DNA of 64,000 bases from NCBI RefSeq assembly GCF_004307995.1, contig NZ_SIRE01000027.1, positions 1 to 64,000 on the forward strand, read 5' to 3'. Source of the stretch: Paenibacillus thalictri. Lineage in GTDB: Bacteria; Bacillota; Bacilli; Paenibacillales; NBRC-103111. Positions 24,234-33,267 of the stretch are shown here, piece after piece. The notes under the pieces are model-generated. The model did not search any database. It was not told where the DNA came from and saw only the letters and a program-made list of their open reading frames with translations. The translations under genes were made by a program, and so were the position numbers. The stretch's first letter is position 1. Each line of letters opens with the position of its first letter.

Positions 24234-24724
24234 ACTTGTCTCTCCCCGCCTCTGGTTTAGAATCGGTAGGAATAAGCCCTCGGCACTATCTTCCGATTCC
24301 CTTTAAAAATAGCTTTTCCACCCTCAGCCTCATTACCGAACATGACGGATCCGGTTACTAAAGGCCGAATCTTTTTCTATCTTTAGTATTAAAATACGAC
24401 AAAAATCGAACAATTCCTGCTAAATTTCATAAAAAAGTGTGATTTACTTAACAAATATTTAATTTATCTCCTGAAAGCGCTTATTTTGAAGCGTTTACAT
24501 TTTTTCGTTGTGCCTTATGCATACTTTTGCTTCCTCTAATAGAAAATATATGGCGGAGGTAAAGGCAGACTATCGAACTAACGCCGGGACGTATTTTACC
24601 GACGGTCCATAAATAGCCTGCCCACACCTTTGTCGACTGTACACGACATGAAGTGGGTCAATCGGTCCACATTCGGTACAGAGCAGCATCCGTTATCGAC
24701 CTAAATACTTAATATACATAAATG

Positions 24725-24753
24725 TTGATTTATTATGGAATATAGGCGATAAT
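24725..24753 (+). promoter_or_regulatory. sodA promoter
   Basis: -35 TTGATT (24725-24730), 17-bp spacer, -10 GATAAT (24748-24753), about 40 bases before the sodA start. The rest of 24234-24724 holds no convincing gene. It contains a Crp-like half-match TGTGA-N6-TAACA at 24438-24453 and two imperfect cre-like sequences near 24472-24510. Confidence 0.6.
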
Positions 24754-24795
24754 GAGTAAGGATCATTACATAAATTTAGGGAGGTATTTTCCGCT

Positions 24796-25407
24796 ATGGC
24801 ACATCAATTACCAGCTCTGCCTTACGCAGCAAACGCGCTCGAACCACACATCGACGAAACGACGATGAACATCCACCACGGACGTCATCACAATACTTAC
24901 GTAACGAACCTGAACGCCGCGCTTGAGAAATACCCTGATCTGCAAAGCAAATCCGTTGAAGATTTGATCAGCGATCTGAATGCAGTGCCTGAAGATATTC
25001 GCACAGCCGTTCGCAACAACGGCGGCGGACATGCCAACCACTCCCTCTTCTGGGAAGTAATCGGACCTAATGCAGGCGGCGCTCCAACAGGTGCAATCGC
25101 CGATGCCATCAACAGCGCATTCGGCAGCTTCGACAAATTCAAGGAAGATTTCGCTAAAGCGGCTACTACCCGTTTCGGCAGCGGCTGGGCTTGGCTCGCA
25201 GTGGGCAAAGACGGCGCGCTTAAAGTGTACAGCTTGCCAAACCAAGACAGCCCGATCATGGAAGGCGACACGCCGGTTCTGGGCCTTGACGTATGGGAGC
25301 ATGCTTACTACCTCAACTATCAAAACAAACGTCCTGATTACATCGCCGCTTTCTGGAACATTGTCAATTGGGATGAAGTAAATAAACGTTTGGCAGCGGC
25401 TAAGTAA
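24796..25407 (+). CDS. sodA: superoxide dismutase (Mn type)
   Basis: A 203-residue Mn/Fe-family superoxide dismutase. Metal ligands are His27, His82, Asp165 and His169 (the last two in the DVWEHAYY signature). The GGGHANHSLFW stretch and Gln at about 150 in NQDSP favour manganese, as in other Bacillales SodA. There is no signal peptide; it is cytoplasmic and possibly spore-coat associated as in Bacillus. ATG follows GGGAGG. It ends at a perfect 14-bp terminator. Confidence 0.97.
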   Translation: MAHQLPALPYAANALEPHIDETTMNIHHGRHHNTYVTNLNAALEKYPDLQSKSVEDLISDLNAVPEDIRTAVRNNGGGHANHSLFWEVIGPNAGGAPTGAIADAINSAFGSFDKFKEDFAKAATTRFGSGWAWLAVGKDGALKVYSLPNQDSPIMEGDTPVLGLDVWEHAYYLNYQNKRPDYIAAFWNIVNWDEVNKRLAAAK

Positions 25408-25423
25408 TTCACTTGCCTGCATG

Positions 25424-25466
25424 AAAGAAGCCTTGTATCCCGCCAAAGGATACAAGGCTTCTTTTT
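25424..25466 (+). terminator. terminator of sodA
   Basis: Perfect 14-bp stem GAAGCCTTGTATCC / GGATACAAGGCTTC with a 7-base loop, followed by TTTTT. Confidence 0.95.
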
Positions 25467-25669
25467 CATGCCTGCGACAAATTGTAGTATTTTTCACAAA
25501 AATGCAATACAAAATCGGACATGAACATTGTATTATAAGGTTAAGGTGATTTCTTCCAGCCCATAATTCCACATGAACCACGTAATATTCAACGCAAGTG
25601 CATCGCTTTCCTTCTATTCGAGAGCGGAGCCTTAAGAAAACGTTGCAAAGAAAGAGATGAGCTTAATTG

Positions 25670-26356
25670 ATGCATAAAATCATTCCCCTGCTGCAAAATG
25701 TACCTTTATTTCAAGACTTTTCGCCTGAGGAGCTTGAGTTTTTCGCTCCTTTGTTTACGGAACGCAAGTTTAAAAAGGGCAGCATTTTATTTTTCGAAGG
25801 TGATACCGGTGACGAAATGTTCTTGATTCAATCGGGTGTCGTGAAAATATACCGGATCGACAATGCCAAGGAAATCATTCTTGCCCTCTTTCGCGACGGC
25901 GACTATTTCGGGGAAATGGCGCTGATTCAGAAAGGCCTCACCCGTTCGGCTACAGCGGAGACGCTTGAGCCAAGCATCATCTATACGCTAGCGCGGTCGC
26001 AGCTGTTCGAGTTCATTGAACGCAGTCCCAAGTTGTGTATGAAGCTGCTGGAGGATACGATGCAGCGGTTGCGGCGCGCCAACGAGCAAATTTACGATTT
26101 GACGTTCCTTGACGTACGTTCCCGCACGATGAAAACCATTCTGCGGCTGACGGAAGAACATGGGATAAAGAAACCCGGAGGTACGATGATCGACGTCAAG
26201 CTGACCCACCAGCAGCTCGCCAACCTGATCGGCACAGTGCGTGAATCGGTAACGAAGGTGCTGCAGGAGCTGCAAGAAGACAAAGTAATCACGATTGATA
26301 AGAAGTTTATTATGGTTAAGGATATGGAAGGCCTTAAATCGAGAGTACAACTGTAA
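25670..26356 (+). CDS. Crp/Fnr-family transcriptional regulator
   Basis: A 228-residue regulator: cyclic-nucleotide-binding-like beta-roll (about 10-125, with DGDYFGEMALI), a long dimer helix, and a C-terminal winged HTH (LTHQQLANLIGTVRESVTKVLQELQ). There is no cysteine cluster, so it is not an oxygen-sensing FNR, and the cAMP-contact residues are not all present, so the ligand is unknown. ATG 25670 is chosen; a TTG precedes it. The upstream gap 25467-25669 has an AATACAA / TTGTATT inverted repeat (around 25505-25535) but no clear promoter. Convergent with mutY. Confidence 0.92.
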   Translation: MHKIIPLLQNVPLFQDFSPEELEFFAPLFTERKFKKGSILFFEGDTGDEMFLIQSGVVKIYRIDNAKEIILALFRDGDYFGEMALIQKGLTRSATAETLEPSIIYTLARSQLFEFIERSPKLCMKLLEDTMQRLRRANEQIYDLTFLDVRSRTMKTILRLTEEHGIKKPGGTMIDVKLTHQQLANLIGTVRESVTKVLQELQEDKVITIDKKFIMVKDMEGLKSRVQL

Positions 26357-26489
26357 ATCGAAGGCCTCTTGTTAAAGTTATCCCCTCGATGAGCCATTAT
26401 GCAGCCTGTTGGGCATGAGCCCGGTATGTTCCGGACCCATGCCTTTTCATTTGGGCTGGATGATTTGGGGACGATGCTTCTGGGCTTCA

Positions 26490-27671
26490 TTAGCGGGTAT
26501 CGCGATACTGTTTCATAATGCGCAAGAATACGTTAGGGAACGCATACTGCGGCAGCTCGTCCGGAGCAAGCCAGCGGTAATGATAAGGCGTCAGCTGCGG
26601 AAGCTGCTCTTTGCCGCTCCACCCGGATTTGATCCGGCAGCGGTACACCTGCATCTCCCAGTGGATGTGGCTGAACGTATGCTCGGCATCCATCAGCCGC
26701 TCTTGCGGCTCAATAGCGATGCCTTCCTCCGCCAAATGCGCTTCAAGCCGTTCGAGGGCTGCGTTCGGAGCAAGCACAATGCGCTCACCAAGGATGGCGC
26801 TTCCTTCCATGTTGTGCACATCTTCGCCGGTGTGCACAGGCGGCAGCTTGTCCACCTCCACATGCGGCAGCTCCCACATGCGGGCGAGCAGACCTTCTTG
26901 CGGACGCTGGCGGATGAGGATGCGGCCGGCCAACTCGCCGGTGCCTTCGATCAGCGCAACAAGGCGCTTCTCGGGGCGGGGCGGCTTCGCTTTCTTCTTC
27001 ACGGGCAGCGTTTCCTCGCGTCCCTCTTCCCGTCCAGCGCAGCCTTCCCGGACCGGACAGGTCAGGCAGTAGGGCGAGCGCGGCGTACATACCGTTGCTC
27101 CCAGCTCCATCAACGCTTGGTTGAAATCCCCTGCCGCACCTTCCGGAATAAGCTCCTTCGCAAGTTTTTCCATCAAGGTGCGGGTACTGATTTTCATGAT
27201 ATCTTCTTCGATGATAAAATACCGCGACAGCACACGCATCACGTTGCCGTCAACCGCCGGCTCCGGCTTGTTGTAGGCGATGCTCAGAATCGCCCCCGAC
27301 GTATAAGGGCCGACGCCTTTTAACGAAGAGATGTCCGTTTTCTCGCTGGGCACGACACCATCGTAACGCTCGTGAACTTCTTTCACTGCCGCTTGCAGAT
27401 TGCGGGCGCGGGAATAGTAGCCAAGCCCTTCCCACAACTTCAACACATCTTCCTCCGGCGCCAACGCAAGCGCCTCAACCGTAGGGAACCTGCCGATAAA
27501 CCGTTCGAAATACGGGATGACCGTATCCACACGCGTCTGCTGCAGCATGATTTCCGATACCCAGATGTAGTAAGGGTTCCTGCTCCTCCGCCAAGGCAGG
27601 TCGCGATGGTGACGGCGGTACCACGCCAGCAGCTCAGTTGAAAAATATGTTTTTCGTTCGTCGATGTTCAT
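26490..27671 (-). CDS. mutY: A/G-specific adenine glycosylase MutY
   Basis: A 393-residue base-excision repair enzyme that removes adenine mispaired with 8-oxoguanine. HhH region VGPYTSGAILSIAY is followed by VDGNVMRVLSRY carrying the catalytic Asp. The [4Fe-4S] ligands follow C-x6-C-x2-C-x5-C (CTPRSPYCLTCPVREGC), and ESE-type MLQQTRVDTVIPYFERF is present. The C-terminal NUDIX-like domain (from about 225) reads the 8-oxoG. ATG follows GAAGGAG. The middle third is more GC-rich than the flanks. Divergent from an AraC regulator. Confidence 0.96.
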   Translation of the reverse strand: MNIDERKTYFSTELLAWYRRHHRDLPWRRSRNPYYIWVSEIMLQQTRVDTVIPYFERFIGRFPTVEALALAPEEDVLKLWEGLGYYSRARNLQAAVKEVHERYDGVVPSEKTDISSLKGVGPYTSGAILSIAYNKPEPAVDGNVMRVLSRYFIIEEDIMKISTRTLMEKLAKELIPEGAAGDFNQALMELGATVCTPRSPYCLTCPVREGCAGREEGREETLPVKKKAKPPRPEKRLVALIEGTGELAGRILIRQRPQEGLLARMWELPHVEVDKLPPVHTGEDVHNMEGSAILGERIVLAPNAALERLEAHLAEEGIAIEPQERLMDAEHTFSHIHWEMQVYRCRIKSGWSGKEQLPQLTPYHYRWLAPDELPQYAFPNVFLRIMKQYRDTR

Positions 27672-27753
27672 GGAGAACTCCTTCTCTTTTCAGTCGCATT
27701 CACTGTATAATAGAGCCATTCATTGAATTACTCTTTTGGAGGACTTAAGACAT

Positions 27754-28611
27754 ATGCTTACCCCCGGAGAACTGGCCTCCTATCTGAATAAGCTGGTCAT
27801 TTCCATCCTGCTCGTCGGTCATCAGAAAACAGAAGCCGATTGGCACCAATCAACACGCAAAATCAAGCATCATTCCGTCTGGCTTATTATTAAAGGAAAA
27901 GGCTCCTTCACCATTAACGGCACTCATTACCCCGCCGAACCGGGGAAAATTTTTTTCTTCAGCCCGGGTATGGTCGTTGAGCGGGGGACCGATCCTGACA
28001 ATCCGATAGAATATTATTTCTTACGATTTCATTATACGGAAACTTACGAAGAGAAGGAACAGTGGATTCACCGGCCGGCCTGCGACTGCCCTTTTCCGCT
28101 TGACGGGATGTACACCCTGCTGAATACGCCGCAGCTCATTTATTTGATGGAGCAGCTGGAAATATTGTGGAAGCGGCGCGGCCATATGACGGCCATGCGG
28201 CGCAAAATTTTGCTGCAGGAATTTTTCCTGGCGCTGATTTCCGATTTCCGCGCCCAGAAAATGGCCGGCGCAACCACCTCCGCGATCGAGCTGACCCAGG
28301 ATTATATGGTCGGCCATTATAAGGAGCCGCTCACCCTGGAGGGGCTTGCTGCAATGGCGGGTCTGAGCGTCAGCCATTATTCCCGCCTGTTCAAGAAGTT
28401 TATCGGCTACAGCCCGATTGACTACTTGACCCATCTGCGCGTCGACCGGGCAAAAGAACTGCTTGTCTTGTCAGACTACCGACTTAAATCGATTGCGGGC
28501 AGCGTAGGTTATAGCGACGAGTTTTATTTCAGCCGGATTTTCAAAAAAATGACCGGGATGTCGCCGCGCGACTATGCCAAAAAACACCGTTACTCCCTGC
28601 CCACCAGCTGA
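27754..28611 (+). CDS. AraC-family transcriptional regulator
   Basis: A 285-residue regulator with an N-terminal cupin-like sensor domain (about 20-110, FTINGTHYPAEPGKIFFFSPG) and a C-terminal AraC double HTH (LEGLAAMAGLSVSHYSRLFKK and LKSIAGSVGYSDEFYFSRIFKK). Such proteins sense sugars. No carbohydrate genes adjoin it, so its target is elsewhere or is a neighbour of unknown function. ATG 27754 follows TTGGAGG at 11 bases. Confidence 0.9.
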   Translation: MLTPGELASYLNKLVISILLVGHQKTEADWHQSTRKIKHHSVWLIIKGKGSFTINGTHYPAEPGKIFFFSPGMVVERGTDPDNPIEYYFLRFHYTETYEEKEQWIHRPACDCPFPLDGMYTLLNTPQLIYLMEQLEILWKRRGHMTAMRRKILLQEFFLALISDFRAQKMAGATTSAIELTQDYMVGHYKEPLTLEGLAAMAGLSVSHYSRLFKKFIGYSPIDYLTHLRVDRAKELLVLSDYRLKSIAGSVGYSDEFYFSRIFKKMTGMSPRDYAKKHRYSLPTS

Positions 28612-28846
28612 TTAACGGGTTGTCGCCGGGATGAGGAAACCGGATCTGCCGCACCCTTGCGGCTTCGCCCCCCAATTGACTTCACAGCGGCAAAAGTGTA
28701 CTCTGACTGTATCTCTGGGGTATTTTCAGCACGACCGGGCCTTGGGGCCAGCGGATTGCTGCGGTCAAGGCAGAGTGCAGCCTGATGAATGGCCGCCCGG
28801 AATGACTGTAAATTGGCTGAATTCACAGGATAGAGGTGAATGAGCA

Positions 28847-29458
28847 ATGAACGAACCAAGCGGGAGCGCCGCCGAACGTTTTGCGGTTTACCGCAAGACG
28901 GCACGGCCGTACGCTCCGCTGTTAACGATATGGGGCTTAGAGTGGATCGCCAGTGCCGCATTAAGTTTTCTGGGGCAATGGCGCGATATGGAAACTTACC
29001 ATATGTACACGTTGGCCGCCGCTGCCATCTTGACTTTGATTGCGGCGGTATGGAGCAAACGCAGTCTCCTGCGGCGGGCAAACGCCGGGAGTCTGCTGCT
29101 GCCCGCCTTATGTGTGCTTATGGCTGTAGGCGCGCTGTTTGTGCTCGATTACGTGCAGGCGATCGATCCTTTTTTTGTCCCGCTGCTCCATGCCTTTGCC
29201 TTAGCAGTCGGCTACACCTTTGTCAGCATATATCTGGGCAGACCTCTTCTGTATTTGGGATTATGGCTGTTCGCGCTTGATGTGGTGGTCGCTTTACATT
29301 ACTTGGGTTATACGCTGCTTATTCTCAGCGGATTCGGCGGCCTGAGCCTGCTGGTCTTTGCTTGGCTGATCGGAGAATGGAACCGTAAGCGCCGCCGTAA
29401 ACCGGATAAACGAAACAAGTCGAGAAAAACGCGACCGTTGGTCGTTGAATTGGAATAA
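28847..29458 (+). CDS. multi-pass membrane protein, unknown function
   Basis: A 203-residue protein with about six hydrophobic helices and a strongly basic C-terminal tail (NRKRRRKPDKRNKSRK) expected inside the cell. No family recognised. ATG follows GATAGAGGTG. It is 33 bases before the cytochrome c gene, so the two may be cotranscribed. The preceding gap 28612-28846 contains only a weak TTGACT / TACTCT promoter-like pair near 28676-28705. Confidence 0.75.
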   Translation: MNEPSGSAAERFAVYRKTARPYAPLLTIWGLEWIASAALSFLGQWRDMETYHMYTLAAAAILTLIAAVWSKRSLLRRANAGSLLLPALCVLMAVGALFVLDYVQAIDPFFVPLLHAFALAVGYTFVSIYLGRPLLYLGLWLFALDVVVALHYLGYTLLILSGFGGLSLLVFAWLIGEWNRKRRRKPDKRNKSRKTRPLVVELE

Positions 29459-29491
29459 CCCCGCTACTTTGAACGAACGGAGAGACATGTT

Positions 29492-29863
29492 GTGAGCAAA
29501 ATGATCCAAACCGCAGCGCTTCTTGCTTTGACCATCCTGATTGCAGCGGGATGCGGCGGCCAGTCCGCAAACAAAACGGATAAATTCGCCCAGTCGGGAC
29601 CGGGCGAGCTGTTGAACTCCGCCCCTGAACGCGCGCAGGAGATTTATAAAACCAGTTGTCTGTCCTGCCATGGAAACAATCTCGAGGGGCGTGTCGGCCC
29701 CAAAACCAATCTGCAGCAGATCGGCGGCCGGATGAACAAAGATCAGATTACCAAACAAATTACAAACGGCGGCGGCGGCATGCCGGCTTTCGGCGCGAAA
29801 CTGAAACCGGAAGATATCACCGTGATGACCGAGTGGCTCTCCTCCCTGAATGCCGGGAAATGA
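29492..29863 (+). CDS. lipoprotein c-type cytochrome (c550/c551-like)
   Basis: A 123-residue class I cytochrome c. The N-terminus is a lipoprotein signal with lipobox LIAAGC, so the haem domain is tethered outside the membrane. The haem site is CLSCH and the axial methionine lies in GGGGMPAFG. It resembles B. subtilis CccB, which can donate electrons to caa3 oxidase; that oxidase is encoded at 57565-61392. The GTG start at 29492 is set by GGAGA eight bases upstream. Confidence 0.9.
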   Translation: MSKMIQTAALLALTILIAAGCGGQSANKTDKFAQSGPGELLNSAPERAQEIYKTSCLSCHGNNLEGRVGPKTNLQQIGGRMNKDQITKQITNGGGGMPAFGAKLKPEDITVMTEWLSSLNAGK

Positions 29864-29879
29864 TGCTGGAGGTGCGTTA

Positions 29880-30383
29880 ATGCGAATACGCAGATTAACT
29901 CCCGATGATGCGCAGGCGTTCTGGACGCTGCGGATGCAAGGGCTGATGCAGTACCCCGAGGCATTCGGCAGCTCTTACGAAGAAGCTGCTGCAACACCGC
30001 TGGACAAAGTACGGGGACGGTTATCCGTCTCCTCCGAGAACGCCGTCTTCGGCGCTTTCACAGAACATGGCGAGTTGATCGGCGTTGCCGGCATTTATGG
30101 CGACCACGCTGCAAAAATGCGCCATAAAGCAGGGATATGGGGTGTTTATGTAGCCCCTTCCGGGCAAGGGAGAGGAATCGGCAGGCAGCTGATGGAAACC
30201 GCCCTCGCTTATGCCCGAACCATCCCCCATTGGGAGCTTGTGCTGCTCGCGGTCTCTTCGTCCAATCATTCCGCCAAGAAGCTGTACGAATCGCTTGGAT
30301 TCCGCACTTACGGCGTCGAGCCTTGCGCGCTTAAGATGAACGGCATATGTTATGACGAAGATTTGATGATGATGAAACTTTAA
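29880..30383 (+). CDS. GNAT-family N-acetyltransferase
   Basis: A 167-residue acetyltransferase with the acetyl-CoA motif VYVAPSGQGRGIGRQLMETAL and the C-terminal SSNHSAKKLYESLGFRTYG typical of small-molecule or ribosomal-protein acetylases. ATG 29880 is chosen after GGAGGTG; it begins 14 bases after the cytochrome stop, suggesting one transcript. Substrate unknown. Confidence 0.9.
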   Translation: MRIRRLTPDDAQAFWTLRMQGLMQYPEAFGSSYEEAAATPLDKVRGRLSVSSENAVFGAFTEHGELIGVAGIYGDHAAKMRHKAGIWGVYVAPSGQGRGIGRQLMETALAYARTIPHWELVLLAVSSSNHSAKKLYESLGFRTYGVEPCALKMNGICYDEDLMMMKL

Positions 30384-30392
30384 ACGAACGCG

Positions 30393-30438
30393 AAAAAAAC
30401 CGGAACCGCAGGTGTACAACCTGTGTTCCGGTTTTTTT
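30393..30438. terminator. bidirectional terminator between the GNAT gene and acpS
   Basis: Outer stem AAAAAACCGGAAC / GTTCCGGTTTTTT with an inner CAGGT / ACCTG hairpin. A and T runs on either side serve both convergent genes. Confidence 0.85.
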
Positions 30439-30823
30439 ATGCCTCAATCACACAATATGCAATGGCGGTGGATGCGCTGTGCGATATACTTAAATGGATC
30501 GTCAAGGGACGCCCGTTCAAGCCCAGACGGGTCAAAGCGCCTTCGGACAGAAGGCAGCAAGGCTTGCCGAGCCGATCCGGCATGATGGTGAGATCGTGAA
30601 ACCCCACCTGCTTGCCGATACCGCATCCCAACGCTTTCACAACCGCCTCTTTGGCGGCGAATCGTCCGGCGATAAACTCGGGCAGCCGCCCTTTCCTTGC
30701 ATTGGCGAGTTCCCGCTCCGCCCCTGTTAACACTCTCTCCACAAAACGATCGGCAGCCGGCTGGGACAAAATACTCCGGATGCGCTCAATTTCCAGCACA
30801 TCGGTACCAATTCCGTAGATCAC
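30437..30823 (-). CDS. acpS: holo-[acyl-carrier-protein] synthase
   Basis: A 128-residue phosphopantetheinyl transferase that activates ACP with coenzyme A. Signature residues: GIGTDVLEIERI (metal Asp8), RFAAKEAVVKALG (Glu/Lys), and HLSISHS near the C-terminus. The GTG start at 30823 has only a weak ribosome site and lies 9 bases after the nadE stop, so translation is probably coupled to nadE. This arrangement (nadE-acpS) is uncommon; in Bacillus acpS precedes alr. Confidence 0.95.
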   Translation of the reverse strand: MIYGIGTDVLEIERIRSILSQPAADRFVERVLTGAERELANARKGRLPEFIAGRFAAKEAVVKALGCGIGKQVGFHDLTIMPDRLGKPCCLLSEGALTRLGLNGRPLTIHLSISHSASTAIAYCVIEA

Positions 30824-30832
30824 GTGGGCAGC

Positions 30833-31642
30833 CTAAATGCCCGGAATCGGCGCGCGCTTATGTTCGGTTTTCAAATACTGCTTCTCCAGCTTCTCTTGTG
30901 CCGCCGGGTCGATTTGCTTCCCTTCCAAATAAGCGCTGTTGTTGTCATAAGTAATGCCCAGCTCGTTCTCATCGGTTTGACCGTCCCATAATCCGGCTGT
31001 CGGCGCTTTGTCGAGTACGCTCTGCGGTACGCCGAGCTTCGCCGCAAGCAGCCGCACTTGCCGTTTATTCAAGGTGCTGAGCGGAGTAATATCGACGGCC
31101 CCGTCGCCGTATTTGGTATAAAATCCGGTGATCGCTTCAGAAGCGTGGTCGGTGCCTACGACCAGCAGGTTCAATTCAAATGCCAGCGCGTATTGCACGA
31201 CCATCCGTGTTCTTGCCTTCACGTTGCCTTTGCCTCCGCGGCTAAGATGCTGGTGGACGCCGATCGATTTGAGGCCGTATTCCGACTCCAGCACGATTTC
31301 ATTAACCGCCTCTTCAATGTTTGTTTCCACCCGGTATTGTAATTGAAAAGCTTCAGCGACTGCATAGCTGTCAGAGATATCGGACTGCTCTCCGTAAGGC
31401 TGAAATACGCCTACGGTTTTGTGCTCCTTGCCTGTCTCCGCCGTAAGCTCATCCGTCGCTTTCTTGCAAAGCCCTGCCGCCACCGCGCTGTCGATGCCGC
31501 CGCTGATGGCGATCAACAGTCCGTTCACTCCGGATTTCTGCACGTATTGCTTTAAAAAGTCGACCCGTTTGCGGATTTCCGCATCTACATCAATCTCCGG
31601 CTTGACGCCCAAGCGGTTAATAATATCCTGCTGCAAGCTCAT
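30833..31642 (-). CDS. nadE: NAD synthetase, ammonia-dependent
   Basis: A 269-residue NH3-dependent NAD synthetase that amidates deamido-NAD with ATP. The P-loop is AISGGIDSAVAAGLC and the NaAD-binding YALAFELNLLVVGTDHASE is intact. There is no N-terminal glutaminase domain, so ammonia is the nitrogen source. ATG 31642 is chosen for GGTGGAG upstream. First gene of a two-gene unit with acpS. Confidence 0.96.
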   Translation of the reverse strand: MSLQQDIINRLGVKPEIDVDAEIRKRVDFLKQYVQKSGVNGLLIAISGGIDSAVAAGLCKKATDELTAETGKEHKTVGVFQPYGEQSDISDSYAVAEAFQLQYRVETNIEEAVNEIVLESEYGLKSIGVHQHLSRGGKGNVKARTRMVVQYALAFELNLLVVGTDHASEAITGFYTKYGDGAVDITPLSTLNKRQVRLLAAKLGVPQSVLDKAPTAGLWDGQTDENELGITYDNNSAYLEGKQIDPAAQEKLEKQYLKTEHKRAPIPGI

Positions 31643-31869
31643 GTTTCTCCACCCTTCCTGCATTTCCGTTATTTTCTTCTAGTATAGTCCAGTCCGTAAA
31701 GAATTCAAGTCGGATAAGGACATTTTATGTGACAATACTTATCATCAGGCTCCGGGCAGAATCGGATACCCTCGCAATATTGGTAAATTGATAGATTTTT
31801 CAGTCAATCTCTGCTACGATAACTTTACATTATTTTCTGAACTGCGGGAAACAGAGAGGAGACTACCCG

Positions 31870-32577
31870 ATGATCGATATTCATTGTCACATTCTGCACC
31901 ACATTGATGACGGAGCCAGCGATTTAAACGAATCGCTCGATATGGCTAGAATAGCATACAATGACGGGGTCCGCGATATTATCGTCACTCCGCATTTTAA
32001 TCAAGGCTGGCGAAGTACCCGAGCTCTAGTCGATGAGCGGTTGCAAGAGCTGCAAGCCGCAATTCACCAGGCCGGAATCGGCATTACACTCCATCGCGGA
32101 AATGAATTGACGCTGGAGAGCGCCGAATTTTTTCATGAGCACAACCAACTGCAGCACTTTCACTATCTCGCCGGAAAGCCATCCTTCCTGCTGGTTGAGA
32201 TGCCCTGGTCAGGTTACAATGAAGCTGCGCCGGACATCGTCCGCCACTTGCGCGACCAAGGCGCCACGCCCATTCTCGCTCATCCCGAGCGTCATATTTT
32301 TTTCCGGGAACGGCCGGAATTACTGGACAACCTGCTTGAAGCGGGCATATGGACGCAAGTCACCGTAGACAGCCTGCTTGGCAAAAACGGCGAGGATGCC
32401 CGCTTATTTGGACTCCGTTTGCTGGATCAGGGCCAGGTGCATACGATTGCCACAGACGCTCATAACGTGAAACGGAAACCGAATTTATCCGAAGGCTACC
32501 GGATTATCGCAGAGCGGCAAGGACAAGCCGCGGCCGATGCCATTCAAGACCGCATCAAACAGATCCTGGCGGGATAA
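31870..32577 (+). CDS. CpsB/CapC-type tyrosine-protein phosphatase (PHP domain)
   Basis: A 235-residue PHP-domain, metal-dependent phosphatase of the YwqE/CpsB family, which dephosphorylates bacterial tyrosine kinases that control capsule or exopolysaccharide export. Metal-site motifs are MIDIHCHILHHIDDG, IVTPHF, RGNELTL, LAHPERH and TDAHNV. ATG follows GAGAGGAG. It stands alone, without the kinase or polysaccharide genes usually next to it, so its partner is elsewhere. The gap 31664-31869 upstream shows no strong promoter by eye. Confidence 0.92.
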   Translation: MIDIHCHILHHIDDGASDLNESLDMARIAYNDGVRDIIVTPHFNQGWRSTRALVDERLQELQAAIHQAGIGITLHRGNELTLESAEFFHEHNQLQHFHYLAGKPSFLLVEMPWSGYNEAAPDIVRHLRDQGATPILAHPERHIFFRERPELLDNLLEAGIWTQVTVDSLLGKNGEDARLFGLRLLDQGQVHTIATDAHNVKRKPNLSEGYRIIAERQGQAAADAIQDRIKQILAG

Positions 32578-32612
32578 ACGCCGCTTCGCCGCTGCAGATG
32601 GAACGTGAAAAA

Positions 32613-32668
32613 GAAAAACTCCCGCATCCAAGCCGAAAATACGCGGCTGCGATGAACGGGAGTTTTAT
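32613..32668. terminator. bidirectional terminator between the phosphatase gene and brxA
   Basis: Outer stem AAAACTCCCG / CGGGAGTTTT with an inner AGCCG / CGGCT hairpin; T run on plus, A run (T on minus) on the other side. Confidence 0.85.
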
Positions 32669-32705
32669 TTTGGACCAATTCCTTTAGGTCAGATGAACCT
32701 AAAGA

Positions 32706-33149
32706 TTATTTGCAATAGTTCTCGAATGCGCCGCGCAAGTCATTGGCGATCATGTCAGCGGAACGGTCTTCGATTTGGTGGCGTTGAATAAAATGTACCA
32801 GCTCACCGTCTTTAAACAAAGCGATGGATGGCGAAGACGGAGGGTAAGGTGCCAAATATTCACGCGCCTTAGCGGTAGCTTCCTTATCTTGGCCTGCGAA
32901 TACCGTAAACAGATGATCCGGCGTCACATCGCCTTGCAGCGCTTTGGCTACGCCCGGACGGCATTGTCCTGCAGCACAACCGCAAACCGAGTTAATGACA
33001 AGCAGAGAGGTGCCTTTAGCGCCTTCTCCTTCAACCAGTTGGCTGATAACCTCATCGGGGGTCCGCAGCTCGGTAATGCCGATACGAGTCAAATCGTCGC
33101 GCATCGGTTGGACCATATCTCTCATATATGCTTCAAAAGACATTGACAT
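32706..33149 (-). CDS. brxA: bacilliredoxin (BrxA/BrxB family)
   Basis: A 147-residue thioredoxin-fold protein with the unusual Cys-Gly-Cys motif (SVCGCAAG, Cys56 and Cys58) of the YphP/YqiW family. It removes bacillithiol from S-bacillithiolated proteins after oxidative stress. ATG 33149 is chosen after AAAGGAG; an upstream extension has no better site. The A/B paralogue assignment is not certain from sequence. Convergent with the CpsB-type phosphatase gene. Confidence 0.93.
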   Translation of the reverse strand: MSMSFEAYMRDMVQPMRDDLTRIGITELRTPDEVISQLVEGEGAKGTSLLVINSVCGCAAGQCRPGVAKALQGDVTPDHLFTVFAGQDKEATAKAREYLAPYPPSSPSIALFKDGELVHFIQRHQIEDRSADMIANDLRGAFENYCK

Positions 33150-33267
33150 GGCTTTCACTCCTTTAGACAACATGTTTATTTAGAAACTTTCTTAAAACAT
33201 ATTATACATCGGCTTGGAATGAAAGCAAAGCGTTTTGCCTGAAGTTTCATGAAGGGCCAGAGCCGGT

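Noticed and set aside
24472..24510. CcpA (cre) sites upstream of sodA
   Set aside because: Both candidates miss conserved cre positions and lie about 300 bases from the start codon.
24550..24612. A 20-codon mini-frame beginning MAEVKADY upstream of sodA
   Set aside because: No ribosome binding site upstream and no support beyond being open.
26409..27323. A 304-codon plus-strand frame opposite mutY
   Set aside because: Antisense to mutY with no recognisable domain; a consequence of the GC-rich codons of mutY.
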